From positions 682,001 to 746,000 of the forward strand of contig NZ_FLQR01000001.1 of the NCBI RefSeq assembly GCF_900078385.1: a stretch of 64,000 nucleotides of DNA. Direction: 5' to 3'. A model generated the notes under the pieces. The model was not told where the DNA came from and did no database searches. It saw nothing but the letters and a program-made list of their open reading frames with translations. Position 1 is the stretch's first letter. Every line of letters starts with the position of its first letter. The DNA is from an uncultured Microbacterium sp. (GTDB taxonomy: Bacteria; Actinomycetota; Actinomycetes; Actinomycetales; Microbacteriaceae). This document shows positions 37,564-47,117 of the stretch, piece after piece. The position numbers were made by a program, and so were the translations under genes.

Positions 37564-38601
37564 ATGGTCTCGGAGCGAGGTCTGCAGGTCCTCCGCGCGA
37601 TCGTGCAGGACTACGTCGACACGCGCGAACCCGTCGGCAGCAAGGCGATCGTCGATCGCCACCACTTCGGCGTCTCCGCCGCGACGATCCGCAACGACAT
37701 GTCGCTGCTGGAGGACGAAGAGCTCATCACGGCACCGCACACGTCGTCGGGGCGCATCCCCACCGACAAGGGCTACCGCGTCTTCGTCGACCATCTCGCC
37801 GAGCTCCGCCCCCTGACGGGTGCCCAGCGCGCGGCGATCTCGTCGTTCCTCGAGGCACCCGTCGATCTCGACGACCTGCTGGTGCGCACGGTGCGGTCGC
37901 TCACCCAGCTGACCGGGCAGGTCGCGATCGTGCAGTACCCCTCGTTCGCCCGCGCGAGCCTGTCGCACGTCGAGTTCGTCCACCTCGGCGGCACGCGCGT
38001 CGTCATCATCGTCGTGACCGACACGGGCCGCGTGTCGCAGCGCGTCGCGTTCCTCCCGTTCGAGCCGGACGAGGACGAGACCCTGGCCGTCAAGGCGCAG
38101 GTGGCCGCGCTCGTCACCGGCAAGAGCGTCCGCGACGCGGCGCAGGCCGTGACCGACCTGCTGGCCGCCGACGGCAGCGGGGACCGCCGCGACCTCGCGC
38201 TGCGCACCGTGGCCCGCATCGTCTCCGAGGAGCTCGACGAGTTCCGCCAGGACAGGCTCGTGATGGCCGGGGCCGCGACCCTCGCCCGCCGCGAGAACGA
38301 CTTCCGCGGCAGCATCTATCCGCTCCTCGAGGCCATCGAGGAGCAGGTGACGCTGCTCCGACTCATGAGCGAGATGGTCGCCGACGACAAGGGGCTCTCG
38401 GTGTCCATCGGGCGCGAGAACGAGTCGTTCGGGCTGTCCGAGGCGTCCGTGCTCGCCAGCGAGTACGACCCCACCCGTTCCCGTGCCCGGGTCGGCATCC
38501 TCGGCCCCACCCGCATGGACTATCCCACCAACCTCGCGGCGGTCCGCGCCGTCGCGCACTATCTCAGCCGACTGCTCGACGAAGACGAGCGGTCCCGCTG
38601 A
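37564..38601 (+). CDS. hrcA: Heat-inducible transcriptional repressor HrcA
   Basis: A 345-residue HrcA. The N-terminal winged helix (1-75) reads MVSERGLQVLRAIVQDYVDT, then PVGSKAIVDRHHFGVSAATIRNDM and the TSSGRIPTDKGYRVFVD signature. A GAF-like middle and a dimerisation C-terminus (SVSIGREN, GILGPTRMDYPTN) follow. It represses its own operon at CIRCE and is released on heat shock through chaperonin titration. The ATG at 37564 is preferred to an in-frame ATG within CIRCE because GAGGAGGG precedes it. Confidence 0.96.
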   Translation: MVSERGLQVLRAIVQDYVDTREPVGSKAIVDRHHFGVSAATIRNDMSLLEDEELITAPHTSSGRIPTDKGYRVFVDHLAELRPLTGAQRAAISSFLEAPVDLDDLLVRTVRSLTQLTGQVAIVQYPSFARASLSHVEFVHLGGTRVVIIVVTDTGRVSQRVAFLPFEPDEDETLAVKAQVAALVTGKSVRDAAQAVTDLLAADGSGDRRDLALRTVARIVSEELDEFRQDRLVMAGAATLARRENDFRGSIYPLLEAIEEQVTLLRLMSEMVADDKGLSVSIGRENESFGLSEASVLASEYDPTRSRARVGILGPTRMDYPTNLAAVRAVAHYLSRLLDEDERSR

Positions 38602-38643
38602 CAGACGCACATGCGCCCTCGCGGGCGCCCAGGAAAGGCGATT

Positions 38644-39756
38644 GTGGCTGATCACTACGAGGTACTCGGCGTGTCGCGGGATGCGACCCCCGACCAGATC
38701 AAGAAGGCGTACCGGCGGCTCGCGCGCGAGCTGCACCCGGATGTGAACCCCGGGGCCGACGCCTCGGAGCGCTTCAAGCTCGTCACGCACGCCTACGACG
38801 TGCTCAGCGACCCCGAGCAGCGTCAGCGCTACGACATGGGCGGCGACAACAGCCCCTTCGGCGGGAGTGCCGGCTTCGGCGGCTTCGGCGACATCTTCGA
38901 GACGTTCTTCGGGGGCGGCGGAGGGGGCCGCGCCGGACGGCCCCGCTCGCGCCGCGAGCGCGGACAGGACGCCCTCGTCCGTGTCACGCTCGAGCTGGGC
39001 GACGTCGTCTTCGGCGCGCATCGCGACATCGAGGTCGACACGGCCGTCCTGTGCGAGACCTGCCAGGGCTCCTGCTGCCAGCCGGGCACGCAGCCCGTCA
39101 CGTGCGACATCTGCCACGGCTCCGGTCAGGTGCAGCGCACCGTCCGCAGCCTCCTCGGCAACGTCGTCACGTCCCAGCCGTGCACGACGTGCCAGGGCTA
39201 CGGCACGACGATCCCGTACCCCTGCGCCTCGTGCCAGGGGCAGGGCCGCGTGCGCTCGCGTCGCACGGTCTCCGTCGACATCCCCGCCGGCGTCGAGTCG
39301 GGGCTGCGGCTCCAGCTGCCCGGCTCCGGCGAGGTCGGTCCCGCCGGTGGACCCAACGGCGACCTCTACCTCGAGGTCACCGTCGCGGCGCACGAGACGT
39401 TCAGCCGCGACGGCGATGACCTGCTGGCGACGCTCGAGGTCTCGATGCCGGATGCGATCCTCGGCACGGCGACCCGCATCGCGTCCCTCGACGGCGACGT
39501 CGACCTCGAGGTGCGGCCCGGCATCCAGTCCGGCGACGTCCTGACGATCAAGGGTCGCGGCATCACGCCGCTGCGGGGCACGCAGCGCGGTGACCTCCGC
39601 GTCGGCGTGCAGGTCGTGACCCCCACGCGGCTCGACGCCAAGGAGCGCGCCCTCATCGAGGACTTCGCGAAGAAGACGAAGGCGCCGGCTCCCCGCCTCG
39701 CGGAGTTCCACCAGGGCATGTTCTCCAAGCTCCGCGACCGGTTCCGGAACGGCTGA
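38644..39756 (+). CDS. dnaJ: Chaperone protein DnaJ (actinobacterial DnaJ2 type)
   Basis: A 370-residue DnaJ, co-chaperone of DnaK. The J domain (1-70) has HPD in [14 protein letters not shown] linker (about 78-110) follows. The zinc domain (about 135-205) carries four C-x2-C-x-G-like motifs: [23 protein letters not shown] and CASCQGQG. The client-binding domains end the protein. The GTG at 38644 follows AGGAAAGG. It shares the hrcA operon and therefore CIRCE control. A second dnaJ, in the dnaK operon, is expected elsewhere in the genome. Confidence 0.96.
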   Translation: MADHYEVLGVSRDATPDQIKKAYRRLARELHPDVNPGADASERFKLVTHAYDVLSDPEQRQRYDMGGDNSPFGGSAGFGGFGDIFETFFGGGGGGRAGRPRSRRERGQDALVRVTLELGDVVFGAHRDIEVDTAVLCETCQGSCCQPGTQPVTCDICHGSGQVQRTVRSLLGNVVTSQPCTTCQGYGTTIPYPCASCQGQGRVRSRRTVSVDIPAGVESGLRLQLPGSGEVGPAGGPNGDLYLEVTVAAHETFSRDGDDLLATLEVSMPDAILGTATRIASLDGDVDLEVRPGIQSGDVLTIKGRGITPLRGTQRGDLRVGVQVVTPTRLDAKERALIEDFAKKTKAPAPRLAEFHQGMFSKLRDRFRNG

Positions 39757-39759
39757 GCC

Positions 39760-40494
39760 GTGGCACTGCACTTCCTCGTCGAGGATGCCGGCGGCGTCCA
39801 GGTGGGCGGTCAGGTCGTCCTCACGGGCGCCGAGGCGCACCACGCCGCCGCCGTCCGCCGGGTCCGGGTGGGCGAGGAGGTCACGGTCGGCGACGGGCGC
39901 GGCGTGCGCCTCTCCGGCGCCGTCGAGGAGGCCACGGCGTCGCGCGTGAGCGTACGGGTCACCGGGCGCACGCACGCCGAGGCCCCGCGTCCGCGGCTGG
40001 TCCTCGTCCAGGCGCTCGCGAAGGGCGACCGCGACGAACTCGCGGTGCAGGCGGCGACCGAACTCGGCGTCGACGAGATCGTCCCGTGGCAGGCGGCGCG
40101 CAGCGTGTCGCGCTGGGATGCCGCGAAGGCGACCAAGGGGGTCGCCCGATGGAGCGCGATCGTGCGCGAGGCCGCCAAGCAGGCCCACCGGCTGTGGGTT
40201 CCCGAGGTCGCGGCGCCGGTCACGACGCGCCAGCTCGCCGCGCGTGCGGGGACGAGCCGGATGCTGGTGCTCGAGCCGAGCGCCCCCTCGGCGCTCTCCG
40301 CCCTCGACCTCGCCGCCGGTGACGCCGACCTCGTCCTCGTCGTGGGCCCGGAAGGCGGCATCGCCCCGGAGGAGCTCACGGCCCTCACGGACGCCGGCGC
40401 GACGCTCGTGCGGCTCGGCGAGACCGTGCTGCGCACCTCGACGGCCGGGCCCGCCGCCCTCGCCGTCGCCAGCGTCCGCCTCGGCCGGTGGTGA
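39760..40494 (+). CDS. rsmE: 16S rRNA (uracil(1498)-N(3))-methyltransferase RsmE
   Basis: A 244-residue SPOUT-class methyltransferase. The N-terminal PUA-like domain includes GAEAHHAAAVRRVRVGEEVTVGDGRG. The knotted SAM-binding C-terminus has LVVGPEGGIAPEELTALTDAGA and the final LGETVLRTSTAGPAALAV. It methylates U1498 of 16S rRNA using S-adenosylmethionine. The GTG start is three bases past the dnaJ stop. The dnaJ-rsmE-HIT-phoH-ybeY order is conserved in actinobacteria. Confidence 0.95.
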   Translation: MALHFLVEDAGGVQVGGQVVLTGAEAHHAAAVRRVRVGEEVTVGDGRGVRLSGAVEEATASRVSVRVTGRTHAEAPRPRLVLVQALAKGDRDELAVQAATELGVDEIVPWQAARSVSRWDAAKATKGVARWSAIVREAAKQAHRLWVPEVAAPVTTRQLAARAGTSRMLVLEPSAPSALSALDLAAGDADLVLVVGPEGGIAPEELTALTDAGATLVRLGETVLRTSTAGPAALAVASVRLGRW

Positions 40495-40505
40495 ACGCCG
40501 CTGGC

Positions 40506-40511
40506 TAGACT
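40506..40511 (+). promoter_or_regulatory. Leaderless -10 box of the HIT gene
   Basis: TAGACT, six bases (GGGGTG), then ATG 40518. The spacing selects the ATG over the in-frame GTG three bases earlier. Confidence 0.6.
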
Positions 40512-40517
40512 GGGGTG

Positions 40518-40865
40518 ATGAGCGAACCGTCGATCTTCACGCGCATCCTGCAGGGGGAGATCCCCGCGGAGATCATCGCCGAGACCGAGAACGCGTTCGC
40601 GATCCGCGACATCCACCCGCAGGCGCCCGTGCACCTGCTCGTGATCCCGAAGTCCGAGCAGTACCGCAACGTCGTCGAGCTCTCCGCCGGCGACCCCGCT
40701 CTGCTCGCGGAGCTCGTCGGTCTCGCGAACTCGGTCGCCGCCGAACACGCCGACGGCGACTTCCGCCTCATCTTCAACACCGGCCCCGGGGCCGGTCAGA
40801 CCGTCTTCCACGTGCACGCCCATGTGCTCGGTGGAGGCCTTCCCGAAGGGAGCCTCGGTGGCTGA
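40518..40865 (+). CDS. HIT-domain nucleotide-binding protein
   Basis: A 115-residue histidine-triad protein. It begins SEPSIFTRILQGEIPAEII, has AIRDIHPQAPVHLLVIPK, and the catalytic triad HVHAHVLGG (His-x-His-x-His) near the C-terminus. Members of this HINT-like branch hydrolyse nucleoside phosphoramidates or adenylates. It starts a new transcription unit with phoH, ybeY, the CBS protein and era. Its last eight bases overlap the phoH start. Confidence 0.95.
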   Translation: MSEPSIFTRILQGEIPAEIIAETENAFAIRDIHPQAPVHLLVIPKSEQYRNVVELSAGDPALLAELVGLANSVAAEHADGDFRLIFNTGPGAGQTVFHVHAHVLGGGLPEGSLGG

Positions 40866-41934
40866 CGCCCCCGAACCGACCGTCGAGCACATCCACGCCG
40901 ACGGCGTCGCGATGGTCCAGCTCCTCGGACCCCAGGACCGCCTGCTGCGGGTCGTCGAACGTGAGCACCCCTCGGTGCAGGTGCACGTGCGCGGCAACGA
41001 GATCACGCTGAGCGGCGAGCCCGCCGCCGTGCTGGCCGCGCGCACGCTCGTCGAGGAGCTCATCGCGCTCGCCCGCGCCGGACAGGGCCTCGACCCGTCC
41101 GACGTCCGGGCGTCGACCCGCATCCTCGAGTCCGGGCAGCGCCCGTCCGAAGTGCTCGGCGAGGCGATCCTGTCCTCGCGCGGCAAGATCATTCGCCCGA
41201 AGACGCTCGGCCAGAAGAACTACGTCGACGCGATCGAGGAGAACACGATCGTCTTCGGCATCGGCCCGGCCGGCACCGGAAAGACCTACCTCGCGATGGC
41301 CAAGGCCGTCCAGGCGCTGCAGCGGAAGGAGGTCAGCCGCATCATCCTCACGCGTCCCGCCGTCGAAGCGGGCGAGCGTCTCGGCTTCCTGCCGGGCACC
41401 CTGAACGACAAGATCGACCCGTACCTGCGGCCGCTGTACGACGCGCTCAACGAGATGATGGATCCGGAGCTGGTCCCGAAGCTCATGGCATCCGGCACCA
41501 TCGAGGTCGCCCCGCTCGCCTACATGCGCGGACGCACGCTGAACGACTCGTTCGTCGTCCTCGACGAAGCGCAGAACACGACCCCCGAGCAGATGAAGAT
41601 GTTCCTCACGCGGCTGGGGTTCGGCACACGGATGGTCGTCACGGGCGACATCACGCAGGTGGACCTGCCGCAGGGCTCGTCCGGCCTCCGGCTCGTGACC
41701 CGCGTCCTCAAGGACATCGACGACATCCACTTCGCCATCCTCACCAGCGACGACGTCGTCCGCCACACGCTCGTCGGGCGCATCGTCGACGCGTACAGCG
41801 TGTACGACGAGCAGCGGATGGCGTCCCGCCGCGAGCGTGACGAGGCCACCGAGTTCGCGAACCGCGCCGAGCGCCGAGCCCACCTGCGGCCGAGCGGCCC
41901 GCACGATCACCTGCCCAAGCGAGGACGCTCATGA
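40858..41934 (+). CDS. phoH: PhoH-like ATPase
   Basis: A 358-residue PhoH protein. An N-terminal KH-like region (about 10-95) precedes the ATPase: Walker A GPAGTGKTYLAMAKAVQAL near 139, LTRPAVEAGERLGFLPG, AYMRGRTLNDSFVVLDEAQNTTPEQMKMFLTRLG with Walker B, and VTGDITQVDLP. PhoH is thought to act in RNA metabolism, consistent with the adjacent ybeY. The GTG at 40858 has AAGGGAG upstream; an earlier in-frame ATG at 40822 would add 12 residues inside the HIT gene. Confidence 0.94.
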   Translation: MADAPEPTVEHIHADGVAMVQLLGPQDRLLRVVEREHPSVQVHVRGNEITLSGEPAAVLAARTLVEELIALARAGQGLDPSDVRASTRILESGQRPSEVLGEAILSSRGKIIRPKTLGQKNYVDAIEENTIVFGIGPAGTGKTYLAMAKAVQALQRKEVSRIILTRPAVEAGERLGFLPGTLNDKIDPYLRPLYDALNEMMDPELVPKLMASGTIEVAPLAYMRGRTLNDSFVVLDEAQNTTPEQMKMFLTRLGFGTRMVVTGDITQVDLPQGSSGLRLVTRVLKDIDDIHFAILTSDDVVRHTLVGRIVDAYSVYDEQRMASRRERDEATEFANRAERRAHLRPSGPHDHLPKRGRS

Positions 41935-42398
41935 CGATCGAGATCACCAACGAATCGGGCGTCGAGATCGACGAGACGGTGCTGCTGCGCCTCACCGAGC
42001 ACAACCTCGGCGAGCTCAATGTGAGCCCCGACGCCGACGTCGCCCTGCTGCTCGTCGACGAGGGCGCGATGGAGTCGCTCCACGTGCAGTGGATGGACGA
42101 GCCCGGCCCCACCGACGTGCTCAGCTTCCCCATGGACGAGCTGCGCCCCGGCACGGAGGAGGCCCCCACACCGGCCGGCCTGCTCGGCGACATCGTGCTG
42201 TGCCCCCAGGTGGCGGAGACGCAGGCGCAGGGCGCCGGTCACTCGACGCTCGACGAGCTCATCCTGCTCACGACGCACGGCCTCCTGCACCTGCTCGGCT
42301 TCGACCACGCCGAGCCGGAGGAGGAGCGCGAGATGTTCGCGCTGCAGCGGCAGCTCATCGCGGCGTTCCACGCGTCCGAGCGACGCCGTCGCGCATGA
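41931..42398 (+). CDS. ybeY: Endoribonuclease YbeY
   Basis: A 155-residue zinc-dependent RNase for 16S rRNA 3' maturation and ribosome quality control. The metal motif HGLLHLLGFDH (H-x3-H-x5-H) lies near 115-125, preceded by PTDVLSFPMDE and LLGDIVLCPQVA. It overlaps phoH by four bases (ATGA) and its TGA overlaps the next gene (ATGA), so the trio is translationally coupled. Confidence 0.96.
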   Translation: MTIEITNESGVEIDETVLLRLTEHNLGELNVSPDADVALLLVDEGAMESLHVQWMDEPGPTDVLSFPMDELRPGTEEAPTPAGLLGDIVLCPQVAETQAQGAGHSTLDELILLTTHGLLHLLGFDHAEPEEEREMFALQRQLIAAFHASERRRRA

Positions 42399-43741
42399 CC
42401 GAATTCCTCCTCCTCTTCGCCGCCGTCCTGCTCGTCGCCCTCGGCGGCCTCATGGCGGCGCTGGACGCCGCGCTCGGCGTGACGTCGCGCCTGGACGTGG
42501 CCGAGCTCTCCCTGTCCGGCCGCAACCGCGGGTCGCTCGCGAAGATCGCCGGCGATCCGGAAGCGCACGGCAACGCCGTCGTGTTCATCAGGATCCTCGC
42601 CGAGACGACCGCCGCCGTGCTCGTGACCGTCGCGTTCAGCCTGCTCTTCGACAACATCTGGTGGGCGATGCTCGCCGCCGCCGTGCTCATGTCGATCGTC
42701 TCGTTCGTCCTCGTGGGGGCGAGCCCGCGCAGCGTCGGCCGGCAGCACGCCAAGGGGCTCCTCCGGGCGTGCGCGCCCGTCGTCCGCGGTGCGCGGATCG
42801 TGCTCGGCCCGCTCGCTCACCTCCTCGTGATCCTCGGCGACCGCCTCACCCCCGGGATCCGACGGAGCACCTCGTTCGCCTCGGAAGAGCAGCTGCTGAG
42901 CATGGTCGACGAGGCCGCCTCGCAGGCGCTGATCGAGGAGGACGACCGCGAGCTCATCCACTCGGTCTTCGACTTCACCGACACGATCGTCCGGTCCGTC
43001 ATGGTGCCGCGGACCGACATGGTGACGATGGATGCCGCCGCGACGACGCAGGAGGCGATGCAGCTCTTCCTCGACAAGGGCGTCTCCCGCATCCCCGTCG
43101 CCGACGGGGATGCCGACGACATCAGCGGTGTCGTGTACCTCAAGGACCTCGTGCAGTTCGCGTACCGCGACGAGCGCGCGTGGCGCGGCGTCCCCGTGCT
43201 GCAGATCGCGCGTCCCGCCGTCTTCGTGCCGGAGTCGATGAAGGCCGAGACGCTCCTGCAGCAGATGAAGCGCGACGCCGTGCACGTGTGCCTCGTCGTG
43301 GACGAGTACGGCGGCGTCGCCGGCCTCGTGACCCTCGAGGACCTCATCGAGGAGCTCGTGGGCGACATCGCCGACGAATACGACCCGCGCTCGAACGAGG
43401 TCGTCGACCTCGGCGGCGGCCGATATCGCGTCAGCACGCGGCTGGGCCTGGACGAGGTGGGCGACCTGTTCGGCATCGAGCTGGACGACGAGGACGTGGA
43501 CTCCATCGGCGGACTGCTCGGCAAGGTGCTCGGCCGTGTGCCCCTGCCGGGGGTCACGGCGGAGTACGGCGGGCTGCTGCTCACCGGCGGGGCGTCCCTC
43601 GGCCGCGGACGCGGCCTGGCGACGGTGTTCGTCGAACGCGCGCCGAGCCTGGCCGTGCTCGAGGACGGGCCCGCCCCGCGGACGGGCGAGGTGCGCGTCC
43701 CGCGCACCGGCGAGATCCGCACCCCCAGGAAAGGCGAATGA
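42395..43741 (+). CDS. CNNM/CorC-like membrane protein with CBS pair
   Basis: A 448-residue protein of the hemolysin/CorC family. An N-terminal DUF21-type membrane domain (about 1-190) contains three to four helices. Two CBS domains (about 200-330; MVPRTDMVTMDAAATTQEAM, VSRIPVADG, VCLVVDEYGGVAGLVTLEDLIEELVGDI) follow, then a CorC_HlyC domain (about 345-425). Homologues act in Mg2+/Co2+ homeostasis. The tail contains a short repeat, RTGEVRVPRTGEIRTP-like. It sits between ybeY and era, as in most bacteria. Confidence 0.92.
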   Translation: MTEFLLLFAAVLLVALGGLMAALDAALGVTSRLDVAELSLSGRNRGSLAKIAGDPEAHGNAVVFIRILAETTAAVLVTVAFSLLFDNIWWAMLAAAVLMSIVSFVLVGASPRSVGRQHAKGLLRACAPVVRGARIVLGPLAHLLVILGDRLTPGIRRSTSFASEEQLLSMVDEAASQALIEEDDRELIHSVFDFTDTIVRSVMVPRTDMVTMDAAATTQEAMQLFLDKGVSRIPVADGDADDISGVVYLKDLVQFAYRDERAWRGVPVLQIARPAVFVPESMKAETLLQQMKRDAVHVCLVVDEYGGVAGLVTLEDLIEELVGDIADEYDPRSNEVVDLGGGRYRVSTRLGLDEVGDLFGIELDDEDVDSIGGLLGKVLGRVPLPGVTAEYGGLLLTGGASLGRGRGLATVFVERAPSLAVLEDGPAPRTGEVRVPRTGEIRTPRKGE

Positions 43742-43742
43742 C

Positions 43743-44636
43743 ATGAGCGAGACCCGATCCGGATTCGTCACCTTCGTGGGGCGGCCGAACGTCGGCAAGT
43801 CGACGCTGACGAACGCCCTCGTGGGCGAGAAGGTCGCCATCACGAGCGACAAGCCGCAGACGACGCGCCGCGCGATCCGGGGCATCCTGAACCGTCCCGC
43901 CGGGCAGCTCGTGATCGTCGACACCCCCGGCATCCACAGGCCCCGCACCCTGCTGGGGCAGCGACTGAACGACCTCGTCGAGCAGGTGCTCGGCGACGTC
44001 GACGCCATCTGCTTCCTCGTTCCGGCGACCGAGAAGGTCGGTCCCGGCGACCGCCGGATCGCCGCGTCGCTGGACGGCTACCCGCGCGCCCGCAAGATCG
44101 CGCTCGTCACGAAGACCGACATCGCATCGCGGGAGCAGATCACCGAGCGACTGCTGGAAGTGGACGGCCTCCGCGAGGACTGGGATGCCGTCATCCCGCT
44201 GTCGGCCGTCGCCGGTGAGCAGCTCGACGTGCTCGCCGACGAACTGCTGGCCATGATGCCGGTGGGCCCCGCGCTGTACGCCGACGACATCGCCACCGAC
44301 GAGTCGGTCTCCGACCGCATCGCGGAGATCATCCGGGAGGCGGCGCTGGAAGGCGTCCGCGACGAGCTGCCGCACTCCATCGCGGTGACGATCGAAGACA
44401 TCGCGCCCCGCGAGGACTCGGACCTCACCGACGTCTACGCGAACATCGTCGTCGAGCGCGACAGCCAGAAGGCCATCATCATCGGGCACAAGGGCTCACG
44501 ACTGAAGGACGTCGGTGCACGGGCGCGGGCGGGCATCGAGCCGCTCGTCGGCACCCGCGTCTTCCTGTCGCTGCGCGTCCGGGTCGCGAAGGAATGGCAG
44601 CGCGATCCCAAGCAGCTCGGACGGCTGGGGTTCTGA
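43743..44636 (+). CDS. era: GTPase Era
   Basis: A 297-residue Era GTPase for 30S assembly, binding the 3' end of 16S rRNA. The G domain has GRPNVGKSTLTN near 10-21, ITSDKPQTTRR, DTPGIHRPR, TKTD in place of NKxD near 121, and SAVAG. The KH domain occupies about 220-295 (IVVERDSQKAIIIGHKGSRLKDVGARARAGIE). AGGAAAGG precedes the ATG. The frame is open further upstream within the CBS gene, but that stretch has no Era similarity. Confidence 0.96.
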   Translation: MSETRSGFVTFVGRPNVGKSTLTNALVGEKVAITSDKPQTTRRAIRGILNRPAGQLVIVDTPGIHRPRTLLGQRLNDLVEQVLGDVDAICFLVPATEKVGPGDRRIAASLDGYPRARKIALVTKTDIASREQITERLLEVDGLREDWDAVIPLSAVAGEQLDVLADELLAMMPVGPALYADDIATDESVSDRIAEIIREAALEGVRDELPHSIAVTIEDIAPREDSDLTDVYANIVVERDSQKAIIIGHKGSRLKDVGARARAGIEPLVGTRVFLSLRVRVAKEWQRDPKQLGRLGF

Positions 44637-44637
44637 C

Positions 44638-45573
44638 ATGGCGCTGCAGTGGATGGCGACCGCCTGGGGGACTCCGGAGGACTGGGAGCTGCGCGAGGTG
44701 GACGTGCCGTCACCGCGCACCGGCGAGGTGACGATCCACGTCCATGCCGCGGGCGTGAACCCGGCGGACGCGAAGCACGTCGCGGTACCGCGCGACGGTG
44801 TCGCCCTCCCGCTGCCGATCGGCTACGAAGTGTCCGGCGTGCTCACCGCCGTCGGCCCCGACACCGCCATCGCCTCCGGTGCGGCCGCCGTCGGGGACGA
44901 GGTCATCGCCTTCCGCGTGCAGGGCGGCTACGCGACCGACCTCACGGTGCCCGCCGACCTGGTGCTCCGAAAGCCCTCGACGCTCACCCATCCGGCGTCC
45001 GCGAACCTGCTGCTCGCCGGCTCGACCGCCGCCGAGATGCTCGCCGTCACCGATGCGCAGCCGGGGGAGACCCTGCTGCTGCACGGCGCCTCCGGTGCGG
45101 TCGGGGTCGCCGTGCTGCAGCTCGCGGCCGTCCGCGGCGTGCGCGTCATCGGCACGGCGAGCGACGCGGGTGCCGAGCGCGTGACCCGCTTCGGCGGCAC
45201 CCCGGTGCGCTATGGGTCCGGGCTCGCCGACCGGGTGCGCGCGCTGGCTCCGGACGGCGTGGCCGCGGCGCTCGACGCCGTCGGCACCACCGAGGCCCTC
45301 GACGTGTCGCTCGAGCTGGTCGCCGACCGGCAGCGCATCGTCACGATCGCCGACGGCGCGCGCGCCCGGCGCGACGGCATCCGCTTCATCGCCGGCTCAC
45401 TGCCGGACAGCGCGCGGTTCCGTGCGCAGGTGCGCGGCGAGCTGGTCGACCTGGCCGAGCGAGGGCTGCTCGATGTGCCCCTCGCGCGCACCTATCCCCT
45501 CGCCGAAGCCCCCGAGGCGCTGCGCTTCCTCGCGGAGGGTCACCCGGGCGGCAAGCTCGCGCTCATCCCGTAG
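44638..45573 (+). CDS. Medium-chain dehydrogenase/quinone oxidoreductase
   Basis: A 311-residue zinc-independent MDR protein. The N-terminal GroES-like domain has HAAGVNPADAKHV and PIGYEVSGVLTAVG. The Rossmann loop is LLHGASGAVGVAVLQLA (about 143-160), and the C-terminus PLAEAPEALRFLAEGHPGGKLAL is typical of the quinone oxidoreductase branch. It probably reduces quinones or enones with NADPH. It starts one base past the era stop and may be part of that operon. It converges with the HNH gene. Confidence 0.9.
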   Translation: MALQWMATAWGTPEDWELREVDVPSPRTGEVTIHVHAAGVNPADAKHVAVPRDGVALPLPIGYEVSGVLTAVGPDTAIASGAAAVGDEVIAFRVQGGYATDLTVPADLVLRKPSTLTHPASANLLLAGSTAAEMLAVTDAQPGETLLLHGASGAVGVAVLQLAAVRGVRVIGTASDAGAERVTRFGGTPVRYGSGLADRVRALAPDGVAAALDAVGTTEALDVSLELVADRQRIVTIADGARARRDGIRFIAGSLPDSARFRAQVRGELVDLAERGLLDVPLARTYPLAEAPEALRFLAEGHPGGKLALIP

Positions 45574-45581
45574 CCGCGCGC

Positions 45582-46988
45582 TCAGATCCGCCGGCGGACA
45601 CTGTCGAGCAGACGCGTCGGGGAGGTCGTGGCGACGCGCCAGCGCGGATCGGCTTCGATCCAGACAGGTGGCAGCACCTCGGGGACGCCCCGGTTCATCC
45701 GGATCCGCCATCCGCTGCGGTCCAGATGTCGGTGGTGGAACCAGCACAGCAGGACGCCGTTGTCGGTGTGCGTCGCTCCGCCGCGCGCATGCTCGGTGAC
45801 GTGGTGGATCTCGCACCAGCCCGCCGGTACGCCGCATCCGGGGATGAGGCAGTTGCCGTCACGGAGCGCGATCGCCCGGCGCTGGTGGCGGTTGAAGACC
45901 CGTTCCTCCGTGCCGATGCGCTTCACCCTGCCGTTCGCACCGAGCAGGACGCGCTGGACGACGCCCGTGCAGGCGCTGTGCCGCGCCGCCGCGACGGAGA
46001 CGGGCTCATCGGCGCCGTCGATGTGCGCCCATCCCGTGCCGGACAGCAGATCCTCCTCGCGGACCGAGACCACGAGTGTCGGTGCGGCGCCGCCGATCGT
46101 CGGAAGCAGGGCGCTGGACGCTGCCGTGAACAGCACGGACGCGAACGTGTCGTGCCGCTTCTGCGCAGACGTGCGCACGTCGTCGTCTTCGCGAACCGTC
46201 GGCTCCGACCCTTCCGGGCGGAACACCGGCCCAGCGGTGCGCGGAGAGACGATCGCGTCGTGCAGGCGCTGGAACTGCGCTGCGACCTCCACGAGCAGCG
46301 CACCGCTGACGGGCACGACGCCGTCGTGCGCGGTCCCGAAGGTGAGACCGCGAAGGCGCAACGCCTTCTCCTCGCGCGGTTCGGCGCCGTCCTGATCCAG
46401 CGCCGCCGCCCACGCGCGCGCCTGGATCCGGAGCAGGTCGGCGCACGCGGGCGGAGCACCGTCCGGGCCGGAACCGCGCGCCTCGGCCGCGAGGATCTCG
46501 TCGGCGGCGAGAAGGTCATCGTGATTCACGCGCCGCCGTAATCCGCGAAGCGGATCGCCGACCGCGAGCACGCCATCAATCCCGACGGCGCCCTCGAGCA
46601 GGGCGGCACGCATCGCGGGGAGCGGTGCCGGCATCGGCTCCTGCGCCAGGGATACGCCCACACGGACGTCGTCCGCGGCGCGTCGCAGCCGCGCGGCCGT
46701 CGCCGGGCCGACCAGCGTCGCCCGCTGGACGAGTTCGACGACGTCATGGCATCCGAACCGCGATGTCAGCCGCAGGTCGCGATCGGCGGCGATCGAGCGT
46801 CGGTCGATCTCCCCGACAGCCTCGATCAGCACCGCATCCGTGAGTCGCTGCAACTCGCCAGCGAGCGAGAGCGCATGCACGAGATCCTCGTCCGACGCGC
46901 AGAGGATCTCCCCGTCGGCGAGCCCCGTCCGCACCTGCTCGCGCGTCTGACCGATGATGTCGGTCAGGTGTGCCAGGAGTGCCTGCAT
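45582..46988 (-). CDS. DUF222 / HNH endonuclease domain protein
   Basis: A 468-residue protein with an N-terminal helical DUF222 (13E12-repeat type) region over about residues 10-330. The C-terminal HNH motif spans about 385-440: RDGNCLIPGCGVPAGWCEIHHVTEHARGG, then NGVLLCWFHHRHLDRSGW. The paired cysteines and HH/H-N-H residues are intact, so nuclease activity is plausible. Such genes are multicopy in Microbacteriaceae and mycobacteria and are suspected selfish or mobile elements; no terminal repeats were found around this copy. It is flanked on both sides by unrelated genes. Confidence 0.88.
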   Translation of the reverse strand: MQALLAHLTDIIGQTREQVRTGLADGEILCASDEDLVHALSLAGELQRLTDAVLIEAVGEIDRRSIAADRDLRLTSRFGCHDVVELVQRATLVGPATAARLRRAADDVRVGVSLAQEPMPAPLPAMRAALLEGAVGIDGVLAVGDPLRGLRRRVNHDDLLAADEILAAEARGSGPDGAPPACADLLRIQARAWAAALDQDGAEPREEKALRLRGLTFGTAHDGVVPVSGALLVEVAAQFQRLHDAIVSPRTAGPVFRPEGSEPTVREDDDVRTSAQKRHDTFASVLFTAASSALLPTIGGAAPTLVVSVREEDLLSGTGWAHIDGADEPVSVAAARHSACTGVVQRVLLGANGRVKRIGTEERVFNRHQRRAIALRDGNCLIPGCGVPAGWCEIHHVTEHARGGATHTDNGVLLCWFHHRHLDRSGWRIRMNRGVPEVLPPVWIEADPRWRVATTSPTRLLDSVRRRI

Positions 46989-47072
46989 GCCTCGATTCTC
47001 GCGCGGGGGTCAGACATTCCGCGCCCGGTTTTCCCCAGGTGAGATGGGGGATCGCTCGTCCCCGCAAAGAGA

Positions 47073-47112
47073 ACCCGCGCGCGCCGCGGAAGCCATCGCG
47101 GCGCGCGCGGGT
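47073..47112 (-). terminator. Intrinsic terminator of the lipoprotein gene
   Basis: A perfect 16-pair stem ACCCGCGCGCGCCGCG / CGCGGCGCGCGCGGGT with an eight-base loop. On the minus strand it is followed by TCTCTTT. It starts five bases after the lipoprotein stop. Confidence 0.85.
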
Positions 47113-47117
47113 GGGGG

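Noticed and set aside
36172..40188. A 1338-codon minus-strand frame opposite hemW, hrcA and dnaJ
   Set aside because: It is a mirror of three conserved genes, and no recognisable protein features were found.
45582..46988. The DUF222-HNH gene as part of an intact mobile element
   Set aside because: No terminal inverted repeats, target duplication, integrase or transposase flank it; only the gene itself is visible.
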